Source: Ziziphus jujuba (lineage: Eukaryota > Streptophyta > Magnoliopsida > Rosales > Rhamnaceae). From it: a stretch of DNA of 64,000 nt. This document shows, one piece after another, positions 12,200 through 24,600 of the stretch (positions are counted from its first letter, which is position 1; each line of letters begins with the position of its first letter). The notes beneath the pieces were generated by a model that saw only the letters and a program-made list of their open reading frames with translations, had not been told where the DNA came from and did not search any database. Location of the stretch: the NCBI RefSeq assembly GCF_031755915.1, contig NC_083385.1:19691001-19755000 (forward strand), given 5' to 3'. Position numbers and translations under genes: made by a program.

Positions 12200-14081
12200 T
12201 AACCTTAAAGGTATTTAAACATCAATTTCTAAGATTACAAATTTCAAGGCTTGTTTGTCAAAACGTTTGTTGTGGCTGTCGAAGAGCTTTTGCGATCACC
12301 AGGGCTGAGAGCTTGTGCTGCTCGTGTCCATGGAGTGGTGATGTTTGAGGTTTCTCTGTTTTCCTTATCGTATGCGTGACAATTTTTTTAGATATCTATT
12401 AAATTTTTGGTTTTACGTGTTATCCTGTAAAATTTGTTCATTATTTTATGTGCTTATGTAAGAATATAATGCTTATGATAAATATATAGGCTTGCTTCTA
12501 TCCTCCATTAGGTGTCTAATGCTCTTTCTTCTGACCTTATACATAGTTGTAATATTTTATTTTTTAAGGATTATATTCTATACTTTCTTTGCTCACTCTG
12601 GAAAAGTCACTCGGCGACCCGAGTGCGTTTGTACTCTGTTTTTAAGCTTTTGGTGCCTTTTATTCTTTCCTAGAATCTACAAATTTTCTAGGCATGTATC
12701 AACTAAGCTTATAATTTTGTAGATAAAAATTGTCGGCATTGTATGGTGATATTGTGGTGATTAATAAATGTTTTATTGTAAAATTCATTAACTTAGGTGT
12801 GTACAGTCTCATATTAAAAATATCCAATACGAAATGTGTGTAGAAAACACGTCCAAATCGCTTTGTCGTCTGGCTGTTGGCCGTCTATTGTTTACTGTTT
12901 CCGTTGTGGTATATTATCGTTCTTTTTAAGGTAATAATATCTCAGATCTTTATAATTGCTTCATCTGTAAATTTCTTCCGCATGGATTGAATTTTGGCCT
13001 CTTAGTAAATTTCTTCTGCATGGATTATGGAATGTATATCATACTATGAAGATATTTATTTTATTTATTTATTTGTTATCTATTTTCTTCAAAAATATGC
13101 AGCGCTTTGAACAAAATTGAATCAGATGAAACAAAAATTTATCCAATTCACTTATTTTTTAATTTGAGTTTTAATCTTTGAAGTTTGTATTATTTTAAAC
13201 TGCCAACCTCAGTTATAATCGATGATATATGTTGGATAGAAGTTTTTGATTTGGCATTTTGTTTAAGGTCATTTTACGACATTTGGGCAAGAAAGGAGTT
13301 TGATTGTAATGATCTTAAACATTTTTTGTTGTTGCATTTTTTACCGCTTTTAAAACAAAAATTATTCTAATTGGACAAAATGAAAAAACAAAACTAGAGA
13401 TTGATGAGGTTATCCTGTTAAATTTTCCATATTTGATCGGCAGTTCTTCCATGCCATGGAAATCACACTTCACCTTTAATAATTAGCTATCCACCAATTA
13501 ATTAATCAACTGATCTGTCTTAGTTTCCTGTCTCCGTTGGGTTTGAACCTGATGACGTGCTGGCGGTTAATTGTTTTAACGGTGAATTGAGGCTTCAATG
13601 TTCTGTATTTAACAAGCATCAAATTTAACAAAATGGAAGTATAAGTATGGTTGCATACATACTGTTATGTATTACAGTAGGACAAATGAAATCATGTACA
13701 TGCTGTGTAGGTGATAGTTCATATTCCTGGTGCACTATGGGTGGTAAAACCACGGTGAATTTTTTTTTTTTTTTTTTTGGGTGGTAATTTTCCATTGTTT
13801 TCCACACATATCGCTGTTTAATTTCATTTATTTTTTGTTTGTTTTAAATTTACTTGGTATTATATTTCGTGTGTGTGTATATATATATGCATATATTATA
13901 TTGGTATCGAATTTCATGTTCATATTGCTAAAATATTATAGGTGGTAAAATTTGGGGATTTACCTTTCGTAATTTTCTCTCTGTTTTCAAACACAAAAGA
14001 GGAATATACAACCGTGTGATTTCATTTCTTTTTGTTCTTTATAAATTTACTTGGTAGGGATTTTTAATTTTTTATTATTAT

Positions 14082-14112
<31 letters not shown>

Positions 14113-17100
14113 ATTATCGACATTTAGAATTTTTTTTTATTTTTTATTTTTTGGGAACATATCAACATTTTGAATTTGATGTTTGTAAAATTGTTCGCTG
14201 CTTTTTGCAAAATCAACATAATTTTTCCCATTTTCGTATATTCGTAATTGATAGTTTCATATGCTTAAATTATTCTTAAATTTTAAAAAATTGGATACAA
14301 GATAGTTTATATCACAAGAAAAATGGTATTCAAAATGACACTAGTTTTAATATTAAAGGGCTATATTTTAAAAATTTGCTACGCAAAATTTTGTCTCTGA
14401 AAATTACGAAGTTTTCACTGGACTTCCTCCTCTCTTTTTATCATATATCTGACGCAGTAATCTAATGAAGTATAGATCTACATTGGGTGAGAACCATGTA
14501 AATTGCTTGCAAAAAGTCATTTCCGAGCCTGTGTACGTTCATCTATAATTCTCAGTGGCCTGAATTCGATTTCATTGTCTTGGTATTTGATTTCTGGGGT
14601 GTGCAAGAAAAGATAGTTTGATATATTTTTTGTCAAATTTGGACATTTATTTGTTTATTTATTTATTTTTTAATATATAGCATTACATCATCCCAAAAAA
14701 AAAAATAAAAAAAAATGAATATATATATATGTTTACATGATATTTTATTGCCTTTTTCTCGATTTACGGTTCTTGATCTCGAAATTTTATGTTAACAGTA
14801 TAGTTCAACAAACAAAAGGGAAAATAAACAGCCTAAGGATGGGTACCCCCCAACCTCAAAAGAGAAAGGAAAGAAAAGAGAATAGATTAATACAAAACCA
14901 GTGTGAGAAACTAAAATAATCTTCAATGATTGGGCACAAACTATGTGCTAATGGAAATATTTTTTGCTGGGTATGCACAACTTAATTTTCTTGAGATGCC
15001 ATTTAAGCTTTACACTTTGATGGTTGTTCTTTGTTTTTCACCCTAGAGTTTGAAGGCTAATTTAATGGGTTGTAAGTTTCTCTAATTCTTGAACATAAGC
15101 ATGAACCAACTTCAACACAGAAGTCTGAAGATCCCACGAACCAAGTTTCATAATTAGTGTAAACCTCTTCTTCTCTTGGTATATAGCTGAGTGTAGTTGT
15201 TGTTACGTCTATCTACTTCACATCTTTCTTTGAAACACCATGATTCCTCATGTTCTATTAACCATGTCATCCTTTCCATTTTTGTTTATCTGTTTTTAGT
15301 CTTATTTTTTTGTTTGCTTCAGTTAACCTCATCCTACACTTCTATGCTGGGAGTTCAGATGAATGTTTGAACTCAAGTTTAACTACACAGTTCTACACTT
15401 AAAACTATCTGTGAGTTAATCGTGAAGTAGTTTCTGTAAATGTTAGCGTAATTATTAGTTGTGAATTTACGTTAAAAGCCTTCATCCATTTATTTGTTAT
15501 TGCATTACGTTAAAATTATATGCCTTCCAAATACTAAATGTATTTTCTTGTTATTTTATTTGATAAGAGTTTTAGACAATCTGAAACATTTTAGCAGCTA
15601 TAAAAGTCCTGATGCTATTAGACAAGTGCAAGAGTATCTTTAATTAATGAAGAAGAAGCTCTATTTCCTATTTGTTCAGGTTAACTTTTATGTAATTGCT
15701 CATACTAGATTTCCAGCCTTTAGTAAAAACTACTCCATTTTGTGTAAGAACTTCTAAAGAAGTTGCATAAAACTAGAGAGCCATTTTGGTAGGAATGAAG
15801 ATGGATTCATTTAACTTCTGTAAGCCATGATGCCAATTTGAGCATGATGCATATATAGGTTGTTTTCCTAAATATAATTGGTTCTAAATTATGTAATTTG
15901 CTGAGTTGCTTAAATTTAGAAACATTTTTATTTCTAAGTGTGGAATTAGGATGGGGAATTAATCATTTGCATGCATACATGCATGATACATGTGTTCATG
16001 TGTGCTTAGTTGAGATTTACATATGCTCTATAACTGCAAGACATATGGCTGTGCATTTTTCAGTTTTAAGAATGGAAATTGTAGGAGATAAAACTATAAA
16101 TCAACTCTTTTTTATTTTCAGTTTTAAGAATGGAAATTGTAGGAGATAAAACTATAAATCAACTCTTTTCTATGTGGCTAAAAAGGGGCATATATACTTC
16201 ATTTATGTATTTATATGAAAGTAGTCCTCTTCTCAAGACATGTTATAGTCCCAAAATGTTGCAACTGTTTCATCCTCGTAAATTGATTTTTTATTTGTAT
16301 GCTTCTTTGGATTGCATAATTTCATCTGCAATTTAGAGTATGTATGATTCTCATCTTTCTATTATCGTTATTATTTTTACTAACTTGTCTGGCTTTTTTG
16401 GTTTTAAGATCTTCAAAGTTCTTATACAAAATACCTTATGAATTTTACTGAAATAGATGGAGTTTACCTATTTTCGTGAACTGCTTAATTGGAGTAGCCT
16501 CACCATTGATTTTTTTGGAGAATAGTTTTTGTGTTAGTCCTTTCATTCTGCAAGAAATTTGAGTTGCTGTTAAAGTAAGGCTTGTTTCTGTCTTGCACCT
16601 AAATGTCACCTAAACTGCAAGTCAGAATCCCTATCGATTGGCTGAGTTTAAGGTATTGTGCTCCCTATCCCTCTCTCCTTACGACAGTCTTTTTCTCCGC
16701 AAAAGTTCCACTTCAAATTTACCGCAAGTTTCATTTATCATATATATTATAAAACGCAATAATAAGAAAAATAAATGAAACATGGTCAAGAAGTTATTTT
16801 GTTTACATTACATCCCATCAATTTTTCTCTTAAGTTTATATTTTGTTTATATAGTTTAACTATTTGTATGTTAGGTAGGTGTAAATTTTGTCACATAAAA
16901 AATTTAAGGGCGAAATCGAAGTACTTTTGTAATTTACTTTATGGTGTATCATATTAACATTCTCAAATCCAGAAGAAGAGCAAGAAATATTAAATGCTAT
17001 GATTAACATCTTGCCGTTATGAGTTTACGACTTGTTTCTTTGAAGGTAAGTATTTTGTGTAATTTGTATTGGCAGAATTATCAGCATATTGTTGAATGTT
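12200..17100. other. Long non-coding interval, no gene seen
   Basis: The interval is AT-rich throughout. It has poly(T) at about 13760-13780 and 14097-14112 and (TA)n near 13878-13890, 14083-14095 and 14718-14730. The open frames of 60-87 codons show no domain and no conserved composition. The 58-bp duplication at 16057-16169 is listed separately. Confidence 0.55.
16057..16169. repeat. Perfect tandem duplication, period 58 bp
   Basis: Copies at 16057-16111 and 16115-16169 are identical over 55 bases, beginning 'ttttcagttttaagaatgg' and separated by three bases. Because the copies are identical, the duplication is recent. Confidence 0.95.
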
Positions 17101-17169
17101 GTGGACTTAGGAGACATGCCAAAACATAGCTTACCGCGGATGCAGAGTAGCGGTCGGTTCTGATATTAC

Positions 17170-17330
17170 TGGATTGAAGATGCCCAGAATGGACTGTTTA
17201 AAGAATATGGAAGCATTGATCTTGTTGGTACTTAGTCATGGCTTTCCAGGAAACTGAGGGTGAAAATTGCGAAGGAAACTTCCCATGCGGATGGCCTTCC
17301 TAAATGGTGGAATAGAATCAATACTGTCAA
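17170..17330 (+). pseudogene. Fragment of a decayed ZED1-like pseudokinase copy
   Basis: The reading EDAQNGLFKEYGSIDL followed by a stop, and then KLRVKIAKE, matches residues about 118-147 of the intact pseudokinase at 57,984-58,946 (there EDAENGPLNRYGG and RLRIAKDIA). Only this middle part is recognisable, and it contains an in-frame stop. It lies just upstream of a second, fuller pseudogene in the same orientation, so two copies once stood in tandem here. Confidence 0.65.
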
Positions 17331-17484
17331 TTAGTTTTCCCCTTGTCCTTCAGTGTAGTAATTGGACATTCTTTTTTGGCCATGTTAGTATTTCTCTATC
17401 TTATCATATTCTTGAAATTTTATTGTAATTTCCGCTGAATCAAAAGGTTTGTTTTGATTTTGTAGAATTACCTGTGAAATTACT

Positions 17485-18350
17485 TAGTAAGGTTGGAAAG
17501 AAGAAAGAAATAGAGGGGGGGAAAATATATATGTTGGAGAATGGTGGCATAGTAGCATGGTTTTGGAGGATCTGTATATATTGAAAATGGTAAGTGATCT
17601 GCAACTTCTTTGTCCTACAAATCCTTGAAGCCACAAAAAATTTTCACTCGCCTTGCTTTTCTACTTATGTTAAGGAGTGGTTCAAGGCTTCTTTATATAA
17701 TCACCCAGTTTTAATCAGGAAACTTGATGGATATTTTATACAGCTTTGAAGGAATGCTGAGAGAAAGCAATAACGTCGCAAACGAGCAAGGACAACTGAG
17801 TTCTGAAACTTGTGGATTGCTGCGTGGAGTTGCCTATTCAGCCTTGGTTTTTAAAGATGCATAAAATGGATGTCTATGGAGGCATTGGTCCTAATGATGG
17901 CAATGGATTGTCATTTCCATGGCAGACGAGGCTGAGAATTGTGAAGGACATTGCCCATGCACTTAACTAGCTCCATTCTGCATTTTCCAGGCCTGTCATT
18001 TGTCAGCATGTCATTTGTGCAATTTCTCTCTCTCCAGAACGATTCCTGAAGGTGAGATGTGTTACGGAGAGAAGTGACGTATATAGCTCTGGAGTATGTC
18101 TACTAGTCCTTCTAATGGGGAAGACCCCTACATTTTGTAAGTTCGTGTTTCATAGAGTTCCGTTAAAAAGAAGTGGAATGAAATGGTGGATCCTAAAATA
18201 TTGAAAAAGAAAAGGAGTGATTAATAAAGAGCAGCAGAAATTGCAAGCTTTTCTGAATCTCGCATTGAAAATGCATTCAAAAGAAGTCTAAAGATAGACC
18301 AATGATGATGTGGCCAAAAAAAAAATCATCCGGATTCATGGTTCCACCAC
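17485..18350 (+). pseudogene. Decayed full-length copy of a ZED1-like pseudokinase
   Basis: Broken frames follow the whole order of the intact gene at 57,984-58,946. They show MGKKKEI and LENGGIV at the start, ILEATKNFHSPCF and KEWFKASLYNHPVLIRK in the N-lobe, YGG and RLRIVKDIAHALN with a stop, then AFSRPVI. In the C-lobe they show TIPEGEM, SDVYSSGVCLLVLLMGK, EQQKLQAFLNLALKMHSK and finally RIHGSTTTP. Several frameshifts and stop codons interrupt it. The HRD-type catalytic loop is lost after AFSRPVI, and the activation segment is largely deleted. It is therefore a dead relative of the intact gene about 40 kb away, on the opposite strand. Confidence 0.85.
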
Positions 18351-18359
18351 TACTCCCTA

Positions 18360-21300
18360 CCCCATCTTCATATATATGTTATTTATATGGGTTGCGTTAT
18401 GATTCCTGTCCTAATGCATAAAACTCATTTATATACTGTTCTGTTTAAACAAACTATATATGCATATAGCCTTCTATTTGGGATTGTATGTTGGTCGATA
18501 TATCCAACAAAAGATGCTGCGAAACTATATATATAGTTTTTCTTACTCACATAAGCAATTATATTTTATCTTTTTATTGGAATTTTGATATTTTCCTATA
18601 ACTGGTATGGTATCTTGATGTTCTGTTCTATTTTGGTTTGTTTGGTCCATTTAATATTTATATTTATTCAATTTAATAAAAGTTCAGGAAGGTCTAGCTT
18701 ATGTATGTAGGAGTGATTTGTTAAATTAGTAGGGTAGTTTGAAATGGGAAAGATGAAGGAAATGTAGAAGCAAAACTGAACAAGGTTTAATAAAGAAAAA
18801 TGGTGAAGGATCGAAGTATATAATACACAAAAAGAGCTAAACTATTAAATTAGACTTTTCAAGTGTGTTTTCCCAATTGCAGAATATCAGGTTGTCTTCA
18901 GATCATTTTCCTCTGTATGGTCATTTTATTAAAACATTGACAAGTGGCCCAAAAAAAAATGATTAATGTGAATTTTAAAATAGCCAGATTATATTTTCAA
19001 TTTAATGTTTTTCTTTTCTTCAATTTTTGCCACTTAAAAATTTTTTGCATTAAAATTTGTTCGAAGTTAAATGTTTGGATTTATTTTCATATTGTATTAA
19101 AAGTTCCTCCTGTTTAAATTTTTTCTAATTTTTATCACCTAAAAACAATTTAATAATTTGTTTTGCAATAGAATAAATTTTCTATTTTGATTTAGTTTTA
19201 ACACATTTACTATTTTTTCACTTATTAACGTGAAGGATTCAAGGATGATCTGATTTTTTTTCTCTTTTTAAATTACTGGGTCTAAAGTGATTACAAAATC
19301 AAATTTTTTTTTTTTTTTTTGGGTAGATTAAAAGTGATTACAGAATTACAAGACTGGATTTTGTTATGAGGTTCTATTGAATTAGGGTTGGTTTATCTGG
19401 GTGTAATAGGAGTACTAACTATGTGTGGAATTTGATGAAAGAAGAATTAGCGATGAACAAAGAAGGCATTGCGTAGGAGATAATACTCGCAAACAATGGT
19501 AGATGTAGTCTAATCTGTAGCCTCTCTTCCAAACAACTTTCGGTCACTTTGCTGTATTTATGTTTCTTATAATTGCAGCCGCGGAGCCTGAACTTCTAGA
19601 TAATATGGGCAAATGTGAGCAAAGATAAAATGGAATAAATTCTTTATAAATGTATAGAAAATAATCAACAATAAAGAATATTATTAAATTCTATAATATA
19701 AATATAACAAAAATAATTTTGTAATATAATATTTTTGCTTATGTCAAAAAATATTTATTTTATCAACTCTGTTGTCATTCCAAATAACATTTTTGAAAAA
19801 GTTTAACGGAACAAATAATACTTTTCACCAACAAAAAAAAATAATAATAATAATAATAGAAAAAAAATGAAGTGTCAGAATTTTTGAAAAGAAGTGTAAG
19901 AATTTTTAATATATGTTATATTATATTGTTAATATTTAGTATTTGATTTTCAAAATACACATAAATAATCAAATTATAATAATAATTAAGCAAACAAGTT
20001 AAAAAAAAAATACAAATTAAGTTTATAAAGAAATATAATTAGCGCAAGTAAATAACTTCTAAAAATTATTGGAGAGTACTTTTTGTAATAAATGTGTATA
20101 AATTTTTTGTTATGGTTTTAGGTGACAAAACGTTTTATTTATTATTTATTTATTTAATTTTTTTGGAGTATTAGTAAGACAATATTGTCAAGGAAGGGGG
20201 GGGAAAACGATTGTAGAAGAAAAGTTTTGACAAAACTTGAATGCTACGCATATAGGATAATAAAAATTTTGATGAGTTTAGGGTGTGAAATAGCAGAAAA
20301 GAAGTTATTTAGGTTGTAATGTGCAAGATTCAATTTAGTTAGGAGTGTAACAGTATCAATTTTTTAATAAAGCAAAGTCAGAAAAAATATAATAAAATAA
20401 AATAAAAATAATTACATAAATTATGAACCAGTAAACCACAAGAATAATATCTAGAAGAATGAATTGATCTAAGGCATGTGATCCCACAGTTTCCTTAAAA
20501 TAGATTTGCTCTCACATATCCTATTTTCAAAGTATCTATTTTTCAAAATACAACAAATTAAGTAAAGTTCTAAACTTCTGCATTTTCAAAACTTCTATTC
20601 CGAACTTAAATTATACCAAAACTTTACTACAGTAAAAATTTTCTAAGATGAACTATATGGAGTATGAAAGGAGAATCAAGACAACATTTTTTTTTTTTTT
20701 TTTTGTCTTCCAACTGACAGTAATGTGATATATAAAGGCTTCACACAAAGAGGTATTCAAAACATGACTTTAATTCCAAAAACATTATAAAGTTTAATGT
20801 GACTAAATTTAATTCAAATAATAATATACATGTAACTCCCAAGTTAATAGCTCATGAAATACTTAATTTAATAGCCCAATTTACAGGCCATTTAACATGA
20901 TTGTTACAAAAATTGATTCAAAAACCGATTTAGTATGGTATTAGAACCATACTTTTCCAACAAGTTTTAATGGTTAAATATTATGTAATTTATTGAATCA
21001 CTTGAATGGAGAAATTTTCTTTTTAAAAATATTTTACAGAATATTATACAATAAAGAGTTTATTTTTTAGCCAACTCTCTCTTTATCACACTTTTTAATT
21101 TTTCAGTTTCGTATTCAAATTTCTCTCTTTTTTTCCATGGCCCATGTTTTTGTATGTGTGTATATATATATATATATATATGAAATCAAATAAATTATAT
21201 TAATTGTGTACAAGAAAAATATTAGTAAAATAAATATATGCATTGAAAATTTTATATAGAGAATGGGTTTGACCTTTTACATTTCAAAAGCCAAGCTTCA

Positions 21301-21480
21301 TTTATTATTTTATTTTTTCAATTTGAAAAATGCATTGGAGTTATGAAAAAGATATTTGATTCTTAAAAATAGAAGGGAGGAAAAAAACAAAAAAAAAAGG
21401 TTTCTAAAGAGCTTATTGGAGATGCTTGTATACGGGCATGATGGTATCTGTTTCCAACTTATCTCGTAGGGCCAAGGCTC
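18360..21480. other. Non-coding AT-rich interval
   Basis: Very AT-rich DNA with homopolymer runs (poly(T) at about 19303-19320 and 20689-20704), a (TAA)n run near 19840-19857 and (TA)n at about 21163-21181. No open frame resembles a protein. Confidence 0.55.
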
Positions 21481-21860
21481 AAAAAGCACGCCTTTTTCTC
21501 TTTCTGTTTCTTTTTCATTTTTATTTTTTTTATTTTTTAATTTTACCTTTGCCTTTTTCTTTCCGTCACCTTTTTTCTTCTTCTATGTTTTTTTTTTTTT
21601 TTTTTTTTACATCAGTTTTTTTCTAATTTATCTCCTTTTTTATCAGTTTTTTTTTTTTTCCCCTTTCTTCTTTGTCCAAAAGTTATGTCTCACATCTCTT
21701 TCATTTTCATTTTCTTTCTTTCTTTCCATCAGTTATTTATTTTCTTTTTTTCCCCTCTATTTCTTTTTTCTCCTATTTCAATTTCTTATTATTTTCCCTT
21801 TTAGTTTATCTTTTGTTTCTTCTCACTCAGTGTTGGGTTTTTTTTTTTTTTAATTTTTTT
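21480..21860. repeat. Long T/C-rich (polypyrimidine) tract
   Basis: About 380 bases consist almost entirely of T and C on the plus strand, for example 'ctttttctctttctgtttct' from 21490. The open frames here translate as runs of F, L and S and are composition artefacts. Confidence 0.8.
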
Positions 21861-22300
21861 CTTAGCAATATAACAATTATATATGGGAATTATTTTATAT
21901 CTAATATATTCGAGTTTGATAATTAATATTAATAATATAAAAAGTTAATTAGATAAATTTTGAAAAATTATTAAATAAAAACACTTCTCTATTTAAATTA
22001 TTTTGCTTAGATAAAAAAATTGTACAATAAATTTTATATGTTTTATTAATATTATTAAAAAAAAAAAAGTGGTCCAGTCTGATTGATATTAAACACAATA
22101 TTAGATTAATTTTTATCTCAATTTGTCAAATTCAATCTAGTCCAAAATAATAATTTTGTCTAATTTTACGTACTAAACTGACTCTTTAAGGCTTCTGGAG
22201 TAATCCCTATAAAAATGGAACCTGGACCAATCTTTTTCTTCAAGAATTCACTTTCATATCAATTGTAACATCACCATACCAAAAAATCCCTTTGATCAGG
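21861..22300. other. AT-rich non-coding interval
   Basis: No gene or recognisable element is visible. It separates the T/C tract from the unidentified gene remnant. Confidence 0.5.
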
Positions 22301-22302
22301 TG

Positions 22303-22789
22303 TCATGACACTGCAACAATCATCCTCACTATACTTCCACTGTAATCCTCCACATTTAGAGCCAAAGTTATCCATAACGCAGTTGAGCTTTTCCATATCA
22401 TGCCTTCTTTTACTTTTGACTTTAACTCCTTTGGTGAAGTTTCCCTCACCACATATCCATCGATAATCTCCTTATTCCCTAATCCCTTCATTTTTGCACA
22501 AAGAACTACCATTTGTTTCCAAAATCCAATCCAATTCCTTTAACAAATCCTCTCTCCTTTCAAGATCGTCAATAAATTGCATTGATGATATCCTTATTAT
22601 TACTAATAAGCTCTCATCATTGTTCTCATTTTCTAGTGACCCTTTTTTGAGAACATGAAGAGAAAAGAAATAATGAGAATCATTGAGCTCCATAGCTACT
22701 TCATCTATAGCCAACAGCCATTGAATCTCATCCCTTATGTGAGCAAGAATAAATTGAAACATATGCCATGTATAGCCATTTAACAGCAA
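22303..22789 (-). pseudogene. Frameshifted remnant of an unidentified plant gene (C-terminal part)
   Basis: Two minus-strand frames join into one plausible protein. The first (22,789-22,472) contains DEIQWLLAIDEVAMELNDSH and ELDWILETNGSSLC. The second (22,512-22,303) continues with KMKGLGNKEIIDGYVVRE and ends LALNVEDYSGSIVRMIVAVS before a stop. The overlap near 22,480-22,512 means a one-base indel broke the gene. Composition is that of a real soluble helical protein with charged heptad-like stretches, not chance AT-rich translation. There is no ATG at the upstream end, so the N-terminus is missing or lies in a lost exon. I do not recognise the family and assign no function. Confidence 0.55.
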
Positions 22790-22796
22790 AAACTAA

Positions 22797-24017
22797 TAGG
22801 GGTTGAGGGTTGGGATTATTATTATTATAAACGTTTTATAAGTTCAGGGCATAAGTGGCAAGCATAAGAGGCAATTGGCAAATCTGTGACGGTTTAGGAG
22901 GCAATGGTTCAAAAACCGTTTATATATATATATATATATATTATTGGTATACAGATGGGGCAGTGTCATTTCTACTCACAGATGCACATATAACACTTTT
23001 TATGTAGGACTAAAATGCCTTTGTTTTATCATTCTTGTGTGATGTTGCACTTGATTATAGGTTGTTAAGTTCGTGAAAGAGAAAATTGGCTATGTCAGTG
23101 ATAAGATTATTGATATATAAAAAAGAAAAAAAGGAAAAAAAGGAGGGATTAACACCAATATACAAATGAAGAAATTTTTGTTTGTTTGATATCAGCAGTA
23201 TTGTCATCTATAACTTATAAAATCATCAATATTATTAACGTCGGCTGAAAAAGGTTGTTGATTATTTGATTTGTCGATGATATAGCCAATAATATGAATG
23301 GTTGTTGATGATAATCTTAGGTAGTGTTTATAGAGAATTAGACAAAAGACGACCACATTGACGAAGAAGATGATTTAATTTTAGCAATAATTGACCTAAT
23401 CCTAGTTATATAGATAATGAGCTCGACTAGAATCCAGCTTATAAATTAAGAAGAGGATTCACTACAAAGCTAGTGTATGGGCTCTTTTAATTGGCCTTGT
23501 ACGGTTAGTCTTAAAAAAATTATGAGATAGCATTTCTAATTAATTTTATTTATTTAAAAAATAATAATTACAAATAATTTCTGTACAATCATATAAAACC
23601 AAAAAAATATTTTTGAAGACAGTGAGTTTGAGAAATTTGGAAGTGAATAAATTTAATATCTTAACGACACCTCTTTTTTCATTAAGATAAGAATATTTTT
23701 TAAACTACATGAAATATTGTATGTATAAAATAACAATTATAGGAACAAAACGTGTCACAAAATGAACGTTAGACAAGCAAATAAACACAATAAATTTTAT
23801 TTTACATTTTTACTGTAAAAGATTCTTTAGGTGTACTACTATATTTATCATTATTATAAATAATGCACTATTAAAAATTGTATAAATATATGTTTTTAAT
23901 AATATATATGTATATATATTGTTTTTATAATTCTCCCAAGTTTTCATCTAACATTTACATTTTTATCAATATTTTCCTATAAAAAATTAAAACTTCAATG
24001 TTTTGGAGACATACACA
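22797..24017. other. AT-rich non-coding interval
   Basis: It contains (TA)n at about 22922-22941 flanked by 'gacggttt' and 'aaaaccgt', which can pair as a small hairpin, and (TA)n near 23903-23918. No coding signal is visible. Confidence 0.5.
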
Positions 24018-24245
24018 CTAGGGATGGCAATTTGTCCCACATAAGCCAAAATTGTGATGCACCGCCTTGTTTTTCTTCAAAAAATTGGGGATTGTGTGGC
24101 AGGTTCAGGGCAAAATTGTAAAATCAAACTCGGAGTCGGATCGGAATCGGAGAATAACAACTTCAGCTATATATATATATATATATATTTTAATAAATTT
24201 ATTTATGTAATTAAATTTAATATTTATTTTTTGCTTTTCTTTATC

Positions 24246-24280
<35 letters not shown>

Positions 24281-24578
24281 GGTTTACTTAGGTTTTTCAG
24301 TTAGCCAATTGTATGTATGTGGACCTTCAATTGTATGTACAGTTTTTTTATACAAATTTCTCAAAAAAAATTATATCAATTATAAAAATAAAAAAAAATG
24401 ATCGACGGTGGGGGAAATGGGTTGCCCCGTCTCGGATTGGAAAATTTCCATCCCCACCCTGCCTCTAAAGAAATGGAGAAAACCGCAGGGATAGGACGAG
24501 ATAAAAAATTTCCCACAGAGACGGAGATGAAATTTTAAAAACCTACCACACCCCGTCCCGCCCCATTGACATTGCTAC
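24018..24578. mobile_element. Non-autonomous DNA element, probably hAT-like ('GGGATGGCAAT' type)
   Basis: The left end reads 'TAGGGATGGCAAT' and the right end, read in reverse, 'TAGCAATGTCAAT'. They match at 10 of 13 positions and act as imperfect terminal inverted repeats. G/C-rich subterminal stretches near 24,405-24,570 ('ccccgtctcgg', 'accccgtcccgcccca') stand out in otherwise AT-rich flanks. This end sequence is a familiar pattern in plant non-autonomous hAT-like elements (recall, not a search). There is no transposase reading frame. I could not find a clean 8-bp target duplication, so exact borders are uncertain. Confidence 0.55.
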
Positions 24579-24600
24579 ACGCATACATATATATATATAA

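Larger units (their letters stand above)
8500..12200. repeat. Old, diverged copies of the array with a longer ancestral unit
   Basis: Recognisable module A pieces occur at about 9462-9560, 9970-10090, 10550-10770 ('gtgtgaagggcatttgactt', then 'ggtggatgctcataaagg') and 12130-12200. Module B pieces occur near 10490 and 10835. A third segment, absent from most of the young array, recurs here: 'atcagttctatatttagaat'-like sequence near 8811, 9679, 10200 and 10900, and 'cattggataattcatatttc'-like sequence near 8973, 9794 and 10371. The ancestral unit therefore seems to have been A+B+C, several hundred bases longer than the young one. Copies are heavily diverged from each other. Short open frames inside it look like chance. 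Confidence 0.7.

Noticed and set aside
21426..21926. Plus-strand open frames rich in Phe, Leu and Ser resembling membrane proteins
   Set aside because: They are translations of the T/C-rich tract. No conserved motif and no codon structure beyond the composition.
24018..24578. CACTA transposon ends ('cacta' at 24,015)
   Set aside because: The opposite end lacks the inverted TAGTG, and the terminal similarity fits 'TAGGGATGGCAAT' better.
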